A stretch of DNA of 33,467 nucleotides from Acetobacteraceae bacterium (lineage in GTDB: Bacteria > Pseudomonadota > Alphaproteobacteria > Acetobacterales > Acetobacteraceae): the NCBI GenBank assembly GCA_027306955.1, contig DAHUXX010000031.1, positions 1 through 33,467 of the forward strand. The letters run 5' to 3'. The number at the start of each line of letters is the position of its first letter. Positions within the stretch are counted from its first letter, which is position 1. Both the position numbers and the translations under genes were made by a program. Of this stretch, positions 16,341 to 24,608 are shown one piece after another. The notes beneath the pieces are model-generated. The model had not been told where the DNA came from, made no database searches, and was given only the letters and a program-made list of their open reading frames with translations.

Positions 16341-17483
16341 TTACGCGGCGGCTGGAAGGTCGCCTGCCGGCGGCTCGATCCCCGGGGCAAGCCAGGCCAG
16401 GCGCCCGCCAGCGATGGTCGCGAGCAGACGCGGGGCGCCGTTTTGCGCCGCGACGGCGATAAGGTCCGCGCGCAGGCCGGGCGCGATGCCGCCGCGATCG
16501 GCCAGACGCGCGGCGCAGGCGGGGTTGGACGAAACCAGCGCCCAGGCCTCGGCGAGCGGCATACCCTCGCCAGCGAGCCCGAACGGCGCCTCCAGCAGGC
16601 AGGGATAATAGTAGTCGCTGGCGAGCACGGTGCAGAGCCCGCGCCGCGCCAGGGCGGCGGCCGAGGCCCAGCCGAGATGCGAGCGCCCGCGCACGACGTT
16701 GGGCGCACCCATCACCACCGCCTCGTCAGCTTCCCGCGCGGCGATGGCGACCGCCTCGGCCATCGGGAACTCGCAGATCGCGGCGCCAAGGGCGCGGAAA
16801 AAGGCGCGGTCCTCGACCGTCGCGTCGTCGTGGCTGGCCATGGGGAGCGCGGCCTCGCGCGCGGCCTGCGTCACCATGCGACGTGCCGCCTCCACATCCG
16901 TTCCACGGGCGCTGGCGGCGAGCGCGACCTCGCGGAAGGCATCGACCGACATGCCGGCGCGCTCGGCGTATTTCGCGGCGGTGGCGGCGTCGCCGAGCTT
17001 CTTGACGATCGAGGGCGTGTGGTCGTTGTAGGCCAGCAGGTGCACCTGACCGGCGCGGATGGCGGCGGCGGCCTCGGCGGCGGCGTCGATGTTGTATGCC
17101 TCCCAGCGCAGGTGGACGCGCATGTCGCAGGCGAAACGATCTTGCGCCAGTGCCGCGAGCAGGGCGCGCCACATCCCGATGCCGCGCAACCCCGGCTCCC
17201 AGGAGAAGGTGACGCCGTGGAAGGCGGTGGTGATGCCATTGGCGAGGAGCTGGCGCTCGGTCTCGGCCAGCGCCAGGTCCACCGGGAAGCTGACGCCGGG
17301 GCGGGGCTGCAATTGCCGCTCGAATGCGTCGCCGTGGATGTCCACGATTCCGGGCAACAGCAGCGCGCCGCGCAGGTCCCAGCCGGGTGCATCCGTGAAG
17401 CCGGCGATGCGTCCGTCCGCCACGGCGAGGTTGCGCTCCACGAGACCGTCCGCGGTGAGCACGCGCACGTTGGCGAAGATCAT
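16341..17483 (-). CDS. PhnM-like amidohydrolase (variant paralogue of alpha-D-ribose 1-methylphosphonate 5-triphosphate diphosphatase)
   Basis: 380 residues, amidohydrolase superfamily, clearly related to PhnM, which removes diphosphate from the ribosyl-phosphonate triphosphate before C-P cleavage. Metal-site blocks are present: PGIVDIHGDAFERQ (His50, Asp52), YNDHTPS, MASHDDAT, MGAPNVVRGRSH and LASDYYYP. It differs from the canonical copy in this window where family residues are HTDN, HLRCEL and GGSHSGN (here HGDA, HLRWEA and GRSHLGW), so it may act on another substrate. The start ATG at 17483 overlaps the phnF stop by 4 bases (ATGA), so regulator and enzyme are co-translated. Residues upstream in the same frame are phnF out of frame and not part of the protein. 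Confidence 0.88.
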   Translation of the reverse strand: MIFANVRVLTADGLVERNLAVADGRIAGFTDAPGWDLRGALLLPGIVDIHGDAFERQLQPRPGVSFPVDLALAETERQLLANGITTAFHGVTFSWEPGLRGIGMWRALLAALAQDRFACDMRVHLRWEAYNIDAAAEAAAAIRAGQVHLLAYNDHTPSIVKKLGDAATAAKYAERAGMSVDAFREVALAASARGTDVEAARRMVTQAAREAALPMASHDDATVEDRAFFRALGAAICEFPMAEAVAIAAREADEAVVMGAPNVVRGRSHLGWASAAALARRGLCTVLASDYYYPCLLEAPFGLAGEGMPLAEAWALVSSNPACAARLADRGGIAPGLRADLIAVAAQNGAPRLLATIAGGRLAWLAPGIEPPAGDLPAAA

Positions 17484-18274
17484 GTCGTTTCGCTTCCCGG
17501 CTCGAAGATGATTTGCACGCGCGGTGTGGGGTAGCGCGAGAGGCCGAATTCGACCACGCGGCCCTCGGCATCGACGTTGACGTTCTCGGTGACCAGCAGC
17601 GGACGGCTGCGCGACGTCTCGAGCAGTGCCGCCTCCTCCGGCCGCGGCGCGCGTGCGCTGACACGGGTGACGCGACGGAAATAGTCGGCGACACCGAGCG
17701 AGGCGAGAGCCGCGCTGATGGTGCCATGCGCCGTGAGTGCGGCCGCGATGCCGGGGAATCTTGCGATAGCAAAATGATGCTGCGCCAGGCTCACCGGGCG
17801 GCCGTCGGCGAGACCCAGGCGCTCCAGGCGCACCATGGCGCCGCCCGTCTCGATGCCGAGCGCCTCGGCGATGGCGCGCGGCGCGGGCATGGTGGCGAGC
17901 GACAGCACGCGCCCGGAGGGCTCGCGGTCGTGGCGGCGGATCCATTCCGAGAAGCGGGTGCGGGCCGAGACCTCGTAGTCCAGCACATCCTCCGCGACGA
18001 AGCTCCCGCGACCCTGCTCGACACGCACCTGGCCGTCCCGCGCGAGTTCCTCCATGGCGCGGCGGACGGTGTGGCGGTTGACGGCGTAACGGCGGGCGAA
18101 TTCGGCCTCGGTCGGCAGGCGGGCGCCGGGGGCGAGCGTGCCGTCGGCGATGGCGCGCTCGATGTCGCCGGCGATCTGTCGCCACAGGGCGAGACCACTG
18201 CCGCGGATGGCTGTGGGCGGTGTTGTTTCGTCGCCCGCATTTGCGGACCACCCGGGCCCGACAAGCGTTGTCAT
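17480..18274 (-). CDS. phnF: GntR-family (HutC/UTRA) regulator of phosphonate genes, PhnF-type
   Basis: 264 residues. An N-terminal winged helix (LALWRQIAGDIERAIADGTL, ARLPTEAEFARRYAVNRHTV, RRAMEELARDGQVRVEQGRG, about residues 28-90) is followed by a UTRA effector domain (TRFSEWIRRHDREPSGRVLS to VEFGLSRYPTPRVQIIFEPG). Such proteins repress until a small ligand binds; for PhnF the ligand is thought to be phosphate or a phosphonate intermediate. It is transcribed divergently from phnG, and the 84-base gap holds a GTCTAGAC palindrome typical of HutC-class operators. It is co-translated with the PhnM paralogue downstream. Assignment to phosphonate control is by sequence type plus position. Confidence 0.92.
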   Translation of the reverse strand: MTTLVGPGWSANAGDETTPPTAIRGSGLALWRQIAGDIERAIADGTLAPGARLPTEAEFARRYAVNRHTVRRAMEELARDGQVRVEQGRGSFVAEDVLDYEVSARTRFSEWIRRHDREPSGRVLSLATMPAPRAIAEALGIETGGAMVRLERLGLADGRPVSLAQHHFAIARFPGIAAALTAHGTISAALASLGVADYFRRVTRVSARAPRPEEAALLETSRSRPLLVTENVNVDAEGRVVEFGLSRYPTPRVQIIFEPGSETT

Positions 18275-18336
18275 TGTCGTTTCATCCCGCGCGGGGCTGG
18301 TGGCGTGTCATGAGGCTTGCGGTTTAGGGCAAGTAG

Positions 18337-18352
18337 GTCTAGTCGTCTAGAC
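18337..18352. promoter_or_regulatory. Probable PhnF operator between phnF and phnG
   Basis: GTCTAG (18337-18342), spacer TCGT, CTAGAC (18347-18352): perfect 6-base arms. The right part also contains the 8-base palindrome GTCTAGAC (18345-18352), the core known for GntR/HutC-class sites such as YvoA/NagR (TGGTCTAGACCA). It ends 6 bases before the phnG ATG, where no Shine-Dalgarno is present, so bound repressor would cover the phnG start region. Confidence 0.65.
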
Positions 18353-18358
18353 ATCCGC

Positions 18359-18832
18359 ATGAAAAACGATCCCCCCTCCCCGACTGACGAACCAGCCACG
18401 CGCGCGCGGGCCGGATGGATGGGCCTGCTGGCCCGCGCCAGGCCGGCGGAACTCGCCGCGCTGCTGGGCCAGGCGCCTGCGCTGCCAGACTATACGAGCC
18501 TGCGCGGGCCGGAGACGGGACTGGTGATGCTGCGCGGGCGCGCGGGCGGCGGGGGAGCACCGTTCAACCTCGGCGAAATGACGGCGACGCGCGCGAGTGT
18601 GCGCGACGCGGAAGGGCGCCTCGGGCATGCGACGGTCGCCGGGCGCGACGACGCGCACGCGCTCGCGGCGGCGCGGCTCGACGCGGCGCTGCAGGACCCC
18701 GCGCGGCACGACGCGCTGAAGGCGGCGATCCTCGAGCCACTCGCAGAATCGGAAACGCAACGACGTGCCGGGCTCGCCCGCCGCGCGGCTGCGACGCGGG
18801 TGGATTTCTTTGCGTTGACCACACAGCGTTGA
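18359..18832 (+). CDS. phnG: C-P lyase core subunit PhnG
   Basis: 157 residues. PhnG is part of the PhnGHIJ core complex that couples ATP to phosphonate and releases the C-P bond. Family features are AGWMGLLARARPAELAALL at residues 19-37, RGPETGLVMLRGRAGGGGAPFNLGEMT, the central RDAEGRLGHATVAGRDDAHAL, and the C-terminal AATRVDFFALTTQR, closely matching the E. coli ends (WMSVLA, SRVDFFTM). The ATG at 18359 gives a length near the 150 of E. coli PhnG. It has no ribosome site and the operator lies directly in front, so the mRNA may be leaderless. First gene of an eight-gene operon; phnH starts 5 bases after its stop. Confidence 0.95.
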   Translation: MKNDPPSPTDEPATRARAGWMGLLARARPAELAALLGQAPALPDYTSLRGPETGLVMLRGRAGGGGAPFNLGEMTATRASVRDAEGRLGHATVAGRDDAHALAAARLDAALQDPARHDALKAAILEPLAESETQRRAGLARRAAATRVDFFALTTQR

Positions 18833-18837
18833 ACGCC

Positions 18838-19422
18838 ATGGCAGCGGACATCCTCGCCCATCCCGGCTTCGCGGACCCGGTACATGACAGGCAGGTCTCT
18901 TTCCGTGCGCTGTTGCAGGCGCTGGCGCGGCCGGGGACGTTCCACCCGGTGGCCGTACCGCCAGACCCGCCGGCGCCGCTCGCGCCCGCGACGGCCGCGG
19001 TGCTGCTGACGCTGGTCGATGGCGAGGCGCCGGTGCATCTCACGGGGCCGTTTGCCGCGCTCGGGGCATGGGTTGCGTTCCACACCAGTGGCACCGAGGT
19101 GGCGGCCGGCGATGCGGCGTTCGTGCTCGCCGATGCTTTGCCGGATTTTGCTTCGCTCAAGGCGGGGACTGACGAAATCCCCGAGTCTTCGACAACGGTG
19201 ATCCTGCAGATGCCGGCGCTGGAGGGCGGGCCACCACTGACGCTGCGCGGACCCGGGATCGAGACGACGCGGGATTTCGGGCCATGCGGGCTTCCCGATG
19301 ATTTCGTCGCGCGCTGGGCAGCAAACCGCAGGCTCTATCCGCGCGGCATCGACCTGGTGCTGTGCGCGGGAAGCCTGGTCGCCGGACTCCCGCGCTCGAC
19401 CACCGTTACGCCGCCGCGATAA
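18838..19422 (+). CDS. phnH: C-P lyase core subunit PhnH
   Basis: 194 residues, the usual size. The N-terminal PGFADPVHDRQVSFRALLQA and LARPGTFHPV are characteristic PhnH motifs; the middle has AAVLLTLVDGEAPVHL and WVAFHTSGT, and the end IDLVLCAGSLVAGLPRSTTV. PhnH has a PLP-transferase-like fold without the cofactor and scaffolds the PhnGHIJ complex. Its TAA stop shares one base with the phnI ATG (TAATG at 19420-19424). A longer open frame upstream from 18415 overlaps phnG and is not supported by family alignment. Confidence 0.95.
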   Translation: MAADILAHPGFADPVHDRQVSFRALLQALARPGTFHPVAVPPDPPAPLAPATAAVLLTLVDGEAPVHLTGPFAALGAWVAFHTSGTEVAAGDAAFVLADALPDFASLKAGTDEIPESSTTVILQMPALEGGPPLTLRGPGIETTRDFGPCGLPDDFVARWAANRRLYPRGIDLVLCAGSLVAGLPRSTTVTPPR

Positions 19423-20537
19423 TGGCGTATGTGGCGGTCAAGGGTGGCGAGCGCGCGATCGATGCCGCGCATGCCTGGCTCGCCGCCGAGCGCCGTGGCG
19501 ACACAGCGGTGGCGGAACTGGAGACAGCGCAGATCCGCGAACAGCTCGGCCGGGCGGTCGACCGGGTGATGGCCGAGGGTTCGCTCTACGACCCCGGTCT
19601 CGCGGCGCTGGCGATCAAGCAGGCCCAGGGCGACCTGATTGAGGCCGGCTTCCTGCTACGCGCGTCGCGCACCACGCTGCCGCGCTTCGGTGCCTCGCTG
19701 CCGGTGGAGACCGCGACAATGCGGCTGGCGCGGCGCATCTCGGCGATCTTCAAGGATCTGCCCGGCGGCCAGGTGCTGGGGCCGACCTATGACTACACGC
19801 ACCGGCTGCTCGATTTCTCGCTCGCCGCGAACGCCACGCAGGCGACCGCTCCCGAGGCCGAGGCGCGCGACGAGGCTGCACCGCGCGTGCCGGACATCCT
19901 TGGCGACGAGGGACTGCTGGAGGCTGATGGCGTCTCCGATGCGGAACCGTTCGACCTGACGCGCGCGCCGCTCGCCTACCCGGCCCCGCGGGAGGCACGG
20001 CTGCAGGGCCTGGCGCGCGGCGACGAGGGGTTCCTGCTTGGACTCGGCTATTCGACACAGCGCGGCTACGGCAACAGCCACCCGTTCGTGGGCGAGCTGC
20101 GCGTGGGCGAGGTGGACGTCGAGATCGTCCCACCGGAGCTGGGCTTTGCCGTGTGCATCGGCACGGTGGCGCTGACCGAGTGCCAGATGGTGAACCAGTT
20201 CGCGGGTTCCAAGACGCAACCGGCGCAGTTCACCCGCGGCTATGGGCTTGCCTTCGGCCATGCGGAGCGCCGCGCGATGGCGATGGCGCTGGTCGATCGC
20301 GCACTGCGGGCGCAGGAGCTGGGCGAGGCGCGCACGGCGCCGGCGCAGGATGCGGAATTTGTGCTTTCCACGTGCGACAATGTCGAGGCAACGGGGTTCG
20401 TCGAGCACCTGAAGCTGCCGCACTATGTGGATTTCCAATCGGAACTCGAAACGATACGGCGGCTTCGCGGGATCGCCGGCAAGAACGCGACCAGCCTTTC
20501 CGAGGCGACGGCCAACCTGCCGGAGGCGGCGCAATGA
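19422..20537 (+). CDS. phnI: C-P lyase core subunit PhnI
   Basis: 371 residues (E. coli 354). PhnI acts as the nucleosidase that, with PhnG, H and L, transfers the phosphonate onto C1 of ATP ribose with loss of adenine. Conserved stretches are MAYVAVKGGERAIDAAHAWL, AIKQAQGDLIEAGFLLRASR, LGYSTQRGYGNSHPFVGELR, TECQMVNQFAGSKTQPAQFT, RGYGLAFGHAERRAMAMALV and EFVLSTCDNVEATGFVEHLK. Start and stop overlap phnH by 1 base and phnJ by 4. No anomalies were seen; an alanine-rich segment near residues 145-160 is somewhat longer than in E. coli. Confidence 0.97.
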   Translation: MAYVAVKGGERAIDAAHAWLAAERRGDTAVAELETAQIREQLGRAVDRVMAEGSLYDPGLAALAIKQAQGDLIEAGFLLRASRTTLPRFGASLPVETATMRLARRISAIFKDLPGGQVLGPTYDYTHRLLDFSLAANATQATAPEAEARDEAAPRVPDILGDEGLLEADGVSDAEPFDLTRAPLAYPAPREARLQGLARGDEGFLLGLGYSTQRGYGNSHPFVGELRVGEVDVEIVPPELGFAVCIGTVALTECQMVNQFAGSKTQPAQFTRGYGLAFGHAERRAMAMALVDRALRAQELGEARTAPAQDAEFVLSTCDNVEATGFVEHLKLPHYVDFQSELETIRRLRGIAGKNATSLSEATANLPEAAQ

Positions 20538-21367
20538 AAGGTTATAATTTCGCCTACCTCGACGAGCAGACGAAGCGGATGCTGCGGCGCGCGCTGCTCA
20601 AGGCGGTGGCGATTCCTGGCCACCAGATTCCGTTCGGCGCGCGCGAGATGCCGCTGCCCTATGGCTGGGGGACCGGCGGCATCCAGGTAACGGCCTGCGT
20701 GATCGGGCGAGACGACACGCTGAAGGTCATCGACCAGGGGGCCGACGACACGACCAACGCGGTTTCCATCCGTCGCTTCTTCGCGAAGACGGCTGGCGTC
20801 GCCACCACGACGCGCACGGTTGACGCGACCGTCATCCAGACCCGGCATCGCATTCCCGAAACACCGCTCACCGAGGCGCAGATCATCGTCTACCAGGTGC
20901 CGCAGCCCGAGCCGCTGTACAAGCTGGAGCCCTCGCGTGCCGAGACGCGGCGGATGCATGCGCTCGCGGAGTACGGCGCGATGCATGTGAAGCTCTACGA
21001 GCAGGTGGCGCGCTACGGGCAGATCGCCATCAGCTACGACTATCCGGTGATGGTGAACGGGAGGCACCTGATGGCGCCCTCGCCCATCCCCGCCTTCGAC
21101 AACCCGAAGATGCATCGCATGAAGGCCTTGCAGTTGTTCGGCGCGGGGCGCGAGAAGCGCATCTATGCCGTGCCGCCCTATACCGATGTGGTGAGCCTCG
21201 ACTTCGAGGATTATCCGTTCCGCGCCGGGCGTGCGCCGCATGCCTGCGCGCTGTGCGGCGATACGGCGAGCTATCTCGACGAGGTGGTGACCGACGACCG
21301 CGGCGGGCGGATGTTCGTCTGCTCCGACACCGACCATTGCGCGACGCGGCGGGAACGGGTGGCATGA
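20534..21367 (+). CDS. phnJ: Alpha-D-ribose 1-methylphosphonate 5-phosphate C-P lyase (radical SAM)
   Basis: 277 residues, the enzyme that breaks the C-P bond by a SAM-dependent radical, releasing methane from methylphosphonate. The atypical cluster motif CxxCx21C is exact: Cys238, Cys241 and Cys263. Cys269, equivalent to E. coli Cys272 (thiyl radical), and Gly29, equivalent to Gly32 (glycyl radical), are both present, so the catalyst looks complete. Other near-identical stretches are GYNFAYLDEQTKRM, MPLPYGWGTGGIQVTA, KVIDQGADDTTNAVSIR, TVIQTRHRIPETPLTE and LFGAGREKRIYAVPPYT. It overlaps phnI and phnK by 4 bases each. Confidence 0.99.
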   Translation: MKGYNFAYLDEQTKRMLRRALLKAVAIPGHQIPFGAREMPLPYGWGTGGIQVTACVIGRDDTLKVIDQGADDTTNAVSIRRFFAKTAGVATTTRTVDATVIQTRHRIPETPLTEAQIIVYQVPQPEPLYKLEPSRAETRRMHALAEYGAMHVKLYEQVARYGQIAISYDYPVMVNGRHLMAPSPIPAFDNPKMHRMKALQLFGAGREKRIYAVPPYTDVVSLDFEDYPFRAGRAPHACALCGDTASYLDEVVTDDRGGRMFVCSDTDHCATRRERVA

Positions 21368-22137
21368 GCGGGCCGCTGCTTTCGGCGCGCGCGCTGGCAC
21401 TTCGTTTCGGCCCCATCACGGCCCTCGACGGCGTGGGTGCCGACCTGTGGCCAGGCGAGGTGCTGGCGGTGGTGGGCGAATCGGGTTCGGGCAAGACGAC
21501 GCTGCTCAACGTGCTGGCCGGACGGCTGCGGCCTGATGCGGGGCACGTCTGGTATCGCGAGCCGGACGGGCATGTGGCGGACGTGCATGCGATGCCGCCG
21601 CCGGTGCTGCGGCGGCTGCACCGTTCCGACTGGGGGTTTGTGCAGCAGGACCCGCGGGCGGCGCTGCGGATGGATGTCTCGGCCGGGGGCAATGTGGGGG
21701 AGCGGCTGATGGCAGCGGGCGCGCGGCACTACGGGCACATCCGCGAGGAAGCGGCGCGCTGGCTCGAGGAGGTCGAGATCGACGTCGCGCGCATGGACGA
21801 CCGGCCGGGCACGTTTTCAGGTGGCATGCTGCAACGGCTGCAGATCGCGCGCACGCTGGTGACGCGCCCGTGCCTGGTGTTCATGGACGAGCCGACGGGC
21901 GGGCTCGATGTCTCGGTGCAGGCGCGGCTGCTCGACCTCATCCGCACGCTGGTGCGACGGCTGGGCATCGCGGTGGTGCTGGTGACGCACGACCTCGCCG
22001 TGGCGCGGCTGATGGCGGGGCGGATCATGGTGATGCAGCGCGGGCGGGTGGTGGAGGACGGGCTTGCCGACCAGGTGCTCGACGATCCGCGCCATCCCTA
22101 CACGCAATTGCTGGTCAGCTCGGTGCTCGCGGCATGA
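21364..22137 (+). CDS. phnK: C-P lyase ABC-type ATPase PhnK
   Basis: 257 residues. Complete ABC ATPase: Walker A GESGSGKTT (about residues 39-47), Q-loop WGFVQQDP, signature FSGGMLQRLQIARTLV, Walker B CLVFMDEPTGGLD and H-loop LVTHD. The C-terminal QVLDDPRHPYTQLLVSSVL is oligopeptide-transporter-like, as in known PhnK. In structures PhnK dimers bind PhnJ and drive opening of the core complex rather than transport. It overlaps phnJ and phnL by 4 bases each. Confidence 0.96.
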   Translation: MSGPLLSARALALRFGPITALDGVGADLWPGEVLAVVGESGSGKTTLLNVLAGRLRPDAGHVWYREPDGHVADVHAMPPPVLRRLHRSDWGFVQQDPRAALRMDVSAGGNVGERLMAAGARHYGHIREEAARWLEEVEIDVARMDDRPGTFSGGMLQRLQIARTLVTRPCLVFMDEPTGGLDVSVQARLLDLIRTLVRRLGIAVVLVTHDLAVARLMAGRIMVMQRGRVVEDGLADQVLDDPRHPYTQLLVSSVLAA

Positions 22138-22835
22138 CGCTCGCGATCTCGGTGCGCGGCCTGGGCAAGGGGTTCACGCTCCATCTGCAGGGCGGCGTGC
22201 GGCTCGATGTGCTGCGCGGCGTCTCGTTTGACGTGCATGCCGGCGAGTGCGTGGCCATCGCCGGACCGTCGGGGGCTGGCAAGACCTCGCTGCTGCGCTC
22301 GCTCTATGGCACCTACCGCGCCGACGCGGGCGTCATCCTGGTACGCCACGAGGCGGCGGTGGTCGATCTCGCGACCGCCGATCCGCGCACGATCCTGGCG
22401 ATCCGCGCGCGCACGCTCGGCTATGTCAGCCAGTTCCTGCGCGTGGTGCCGCGCGTGCCTGCCCTCGCGATCGTCGCGGAGGCGACGGACATGGGCGGGG
22501 CGGGGTTGGAGCGCGCCGCCGAGGCGAGGGCGCGCGAGCTCCTGCTGCGGCTGGCCATTCCGGAATCGCTGCACGGGCTGGCGCCGGCCACGTTCTCGGG
22601 TGGTGAGCAGCAGCGCGTGAACCTGGCGCGCGGCTTCGCGGGCGCGCACCCGATCCTGCTGATCGACGAGCCGACCTCCGCACTCGATGCCGCCAACCGC
22701 GCGACCGTGGTGGCGATGATCCGCGAGGCCAAGGCCGCGGGCCGCGCGATCGTGGGCATCTTCCATGACGAAACGGTGCGTGACGCGGTGGCCGATCGCG
22801 TGCACGAGGTGCGCCCCCTGCGCGAGGCCGCATGA
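22134..22835 (+). CDS. phnL: C-P lyase ABC-type ATPase PhnL
   Basis: 233 residues. Walker A GPSGAGKTSLLRSLYGTY, the family-specific RARTLGYVSQFLRVVPRVPA, signature TFSGGEQQRVNLARGF, Walker B ILLIDEPTSALD and H-loop GIFHD are all present. PhnL is needed with PhnG, H and I for the ATP-phosphonate exchange reaction and docks onto PhnK in the complex. It has no membrane partner, consistent with a non-transport role. It overlaps phnK and phnM by 4 bases each. Confidence 0.96.
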   Translation: MTLAISVRGLGKGFTLHLQGGVRLDVLRGVSFDVHAGECVAIAGPSGAGKTSLLRSLYGTYRADAGVILVRHEAAVVDLATADPRTILAIRARTLGYVSQFLRVVPRVPALAIVAEATDMGGAGLERAAEARARELLLRLAIPESLHGLAPATFSGGEQQRVNLARGFAGAHPILLIDEPTSALDAANRATVVAMIREAKAAGRAIVGIFHDETVRDAVADRVHEVRPLREAA

Positions 22836-23962
22836 ACGAGACAATCCTGACCAACGCCACCATCGTCACGCGCGACGAGGTGTTCCCGGGCACGCTCGTG
22901 CTGCGCGGCGAGACGATCGCCGAGGTCGCGCGCGGCAACAGTGCCTCGCCGGGCGCCGTGGACCTCGGCGGCGACATCCTTATCCCCGGTGTCGTTGATG
23001 TGCACACGGACAATCTGGAGCGGCAGGTGCAGCCGCGCGTGCATGCCCGCTGGCCGTCGCGCTCGGCGATGCTGGCGCATGACGCGCAATGCGCCGCAGC
23101 GGGCGTGACCACGGTGCTCGACGCGTTGTGCGTGGGCATCGTGGGCTTCGAGCACGAGCGGACACAGACGTTTCGCGAGGCAGTGGCGGATCTCGACGCG
23201 CTGGGGCAGACAGGCGTGCTGCGCAGCGACCATTTCCTGCATCTGCGCTGCGAACTGCCGGCGCCGGACATGCGCGAGCTGTTCGAGCCGGTCAGCCGCC
23301 ATCCGGCCGTCCGGCTGGTCAGCGTGATGGATCACACGCCAGGCGTGGGGCAGTACGCCGATCTCGACCGCTACCGTACGCTGCGGCTCAAGGAAGGGTA
23401 TTCCGCCGAGCAGATCGAGCGCTCGCTCGCCAACCGTATGGCGGAGCGCGAGCGGGTACGGGGGCCGAACCGGGATTTCGTGCTCGGCGTGGTGGGCGAG
23501 ACCGGGGTGGCGCTCGCGAGCCACGACGACCGCACCGAGGCGGAAGTCGCGGAGAACGCGGTGCTCGGCATCCGCATCAGCGAATTTCCGGTGACGCTGG
23601 AGGCGGCGAAGGCGGCGCGCGCGCGTGGGATGCAGGTGATCGCGGGGGCGCCCAACATCGTGCGCGGGGGCAGTCATTCCGGAAACGTCGCGGTCGCGGA
23701 CCTGGTGGCGGCGGATGCGGTCCATGCGTTCGCCTCCGACTATGTGCCGGCGAGCCTGGTGGAGGCGGCGTTCATCGCCGCCGCGGGCATCGGCCTGCCG
23801 CGCGCGATCGCCATGGTGACGGCGGCGCCGGCCGCGATGGCGGGGCTTGCTGACCGCGGCGCGCTGGCGCCGGGGCTGCGCGGCGACCTGGTGCGGGTGC
23901 GCCTGCACGAGGGGCTGCCGGTGGTGCGCGAGGCCTGGCGCGCGGGCGCACGCGTCGCGTGA
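22832..23962 (+). CDS. phnM: Alpha-D-ribose 1-methylphosphonate 5-triphosphate diphosphatase
   Basis: 376 residues, amidohydrolase fold, the canonical PhnM of the operon. It hydrolyses the triphosphate intermediate to the 5-monophosphate that PhnJ uses. Canonical motifs are PGVVDVHTDNLERQ (His58, Asp60), HLRCELPAPDMRELF, VSVMDHTPGVGQYAD, LASHDDRTEAEVAEN, GAPNIVRGGSHSGNVAVADL and FASDYVPASLVEAAF, which follow E. coli PhnM closely. This contrasts with the minus-strand paralogue at 16341-17483, which diverges at three of these sites. Its stop overlaps the GTG of the DUF1045 gene by 4 bases. Confidence 0.97.
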   Translation: MNETILTNATIVTRDEVFPGTLVLRGETIAEVARGNSASPGAVDLGGDILIPGVVDVHTDNLERQVQPRVHARWPSRSAMLAHDAQCAAAGVTTVLDALCVGIVGFEHERTQTFREAVADLDALGQTGVLRSDHFLHLRCELPAPDMRELFEPVSRHPAVRLVSVMDHTPGVGQYADLDRYRTLRLKEGYSAEQIERSLANRMAERERVRGPNRDFVLGVVGETGVALASHDDRTEAEVAENAVLGIRISEFPVTLEAAKAARARGMQVIAGAPNIVRGGSHSGNVAVADLVAADAVHAFASDYVPASLVEAAFIAAAGIGLPRAIAMVTAAPAAMAGLADRGALAPGLRGDLVRVRLHEGLPVVREAWRAGARVA

Positions 23963-24600
23963 AGCCATATCGGGTCGCGATTTATTACGTACCGGCGACG
24001 GAGGATCCGCTGGCCTTGGCAGCCACCTCCTGGTTCGCGGCGTCCGAGCGGTATGCGATCACCGTGGACGCGCGGCGCTACGGGTTCCATGCGACGCTGA
24101 AGCCGCCGTTCCGGCTGCGTGACGGTTTCACCTGGGACGACGTGCTGGCCGCTGCGGGCGACCTGGCACGGGGTATACCCCCCTTCGCGCTCCCGCGCCT
24201 GGCGGTCGGCGATCCGCATGGATTTCTGGCGCTGCGCGAGACAGTGCCCTCGACTTCGTTGCAGGCGCTCGCCGATGCCGCGGTGGCGGAGCTCGATTTC
24301 CTGCGACAGCCGCCGGACGGGGCGGAGATCGCGCGGCGCCGGCCGGAGCGACTCGGTACGGCCGAGCGAAGGATGCTGGACCGCTGGGGCTATCCCTATT
24401 GCTTCGCCACGTGGTTCTTCCACATGACGCTGTCGCAACGGCTCGACGCGGCGGGGCATGCTCGCTGGCGCCCCGAGGCGGCGGCGCATTTTGCCACGGC
24501 ACTTGATCTGCCGCGGATGGTGGATGCGGTTGCGATCTTCGTCGAGGCCGAGCCGGGGGCCGCGTTCACCGAGGCGGCGCGAATTCCGCTCGGCCGCTGA
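23959..24600 (+). CDS. DUF1045 phosphonate-operon protein, 2H phosphoesterase-like
   Basis: 213 residues with a GTG start overlapping the phnM stop (GTGA). Two HxT motifs are visible: FHATLKPPF near residue 44 and FHMTLSQR near residue 155, the hallmark of 2H phosphoesterases, which act on cyclic phosphates. MKPYRVAIYYVPATEDPLA and WGYPYCFATWFFHM match the phosphonate-associated DUF1045 family. Since phnP is absent here and PhnN needs ribose 1,5-bisphosphate, a role in opening 5-phosphoribosyl 1,2-cyclic phosphate is plausible, but this is inference. Last gene of the operon; it ends 8 bases before the convergent CoA-transferase gene with no terminator hairpin seen. Confidence 0.9.
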   Translation: MKPYRVAIYYVPATEDPLALAATSWFAASERYAITVDARRYGFHATLKPPFRLRDGFTWDDVLAAAGDLARGIPPFALPRLAVGDPHGFLALRETVPSTSLQALADAAVAELDFLRQPPDGAEIARRRPERLGTAERRMLDRWGYPYCFATWFFHMTLSQRLDAAGHARWRPEAAAHFATALDLPRMVDAVAIFVEAEPGAAFTEAARIPLGR

Positions 24601-24608
24601 GCGCGGCT

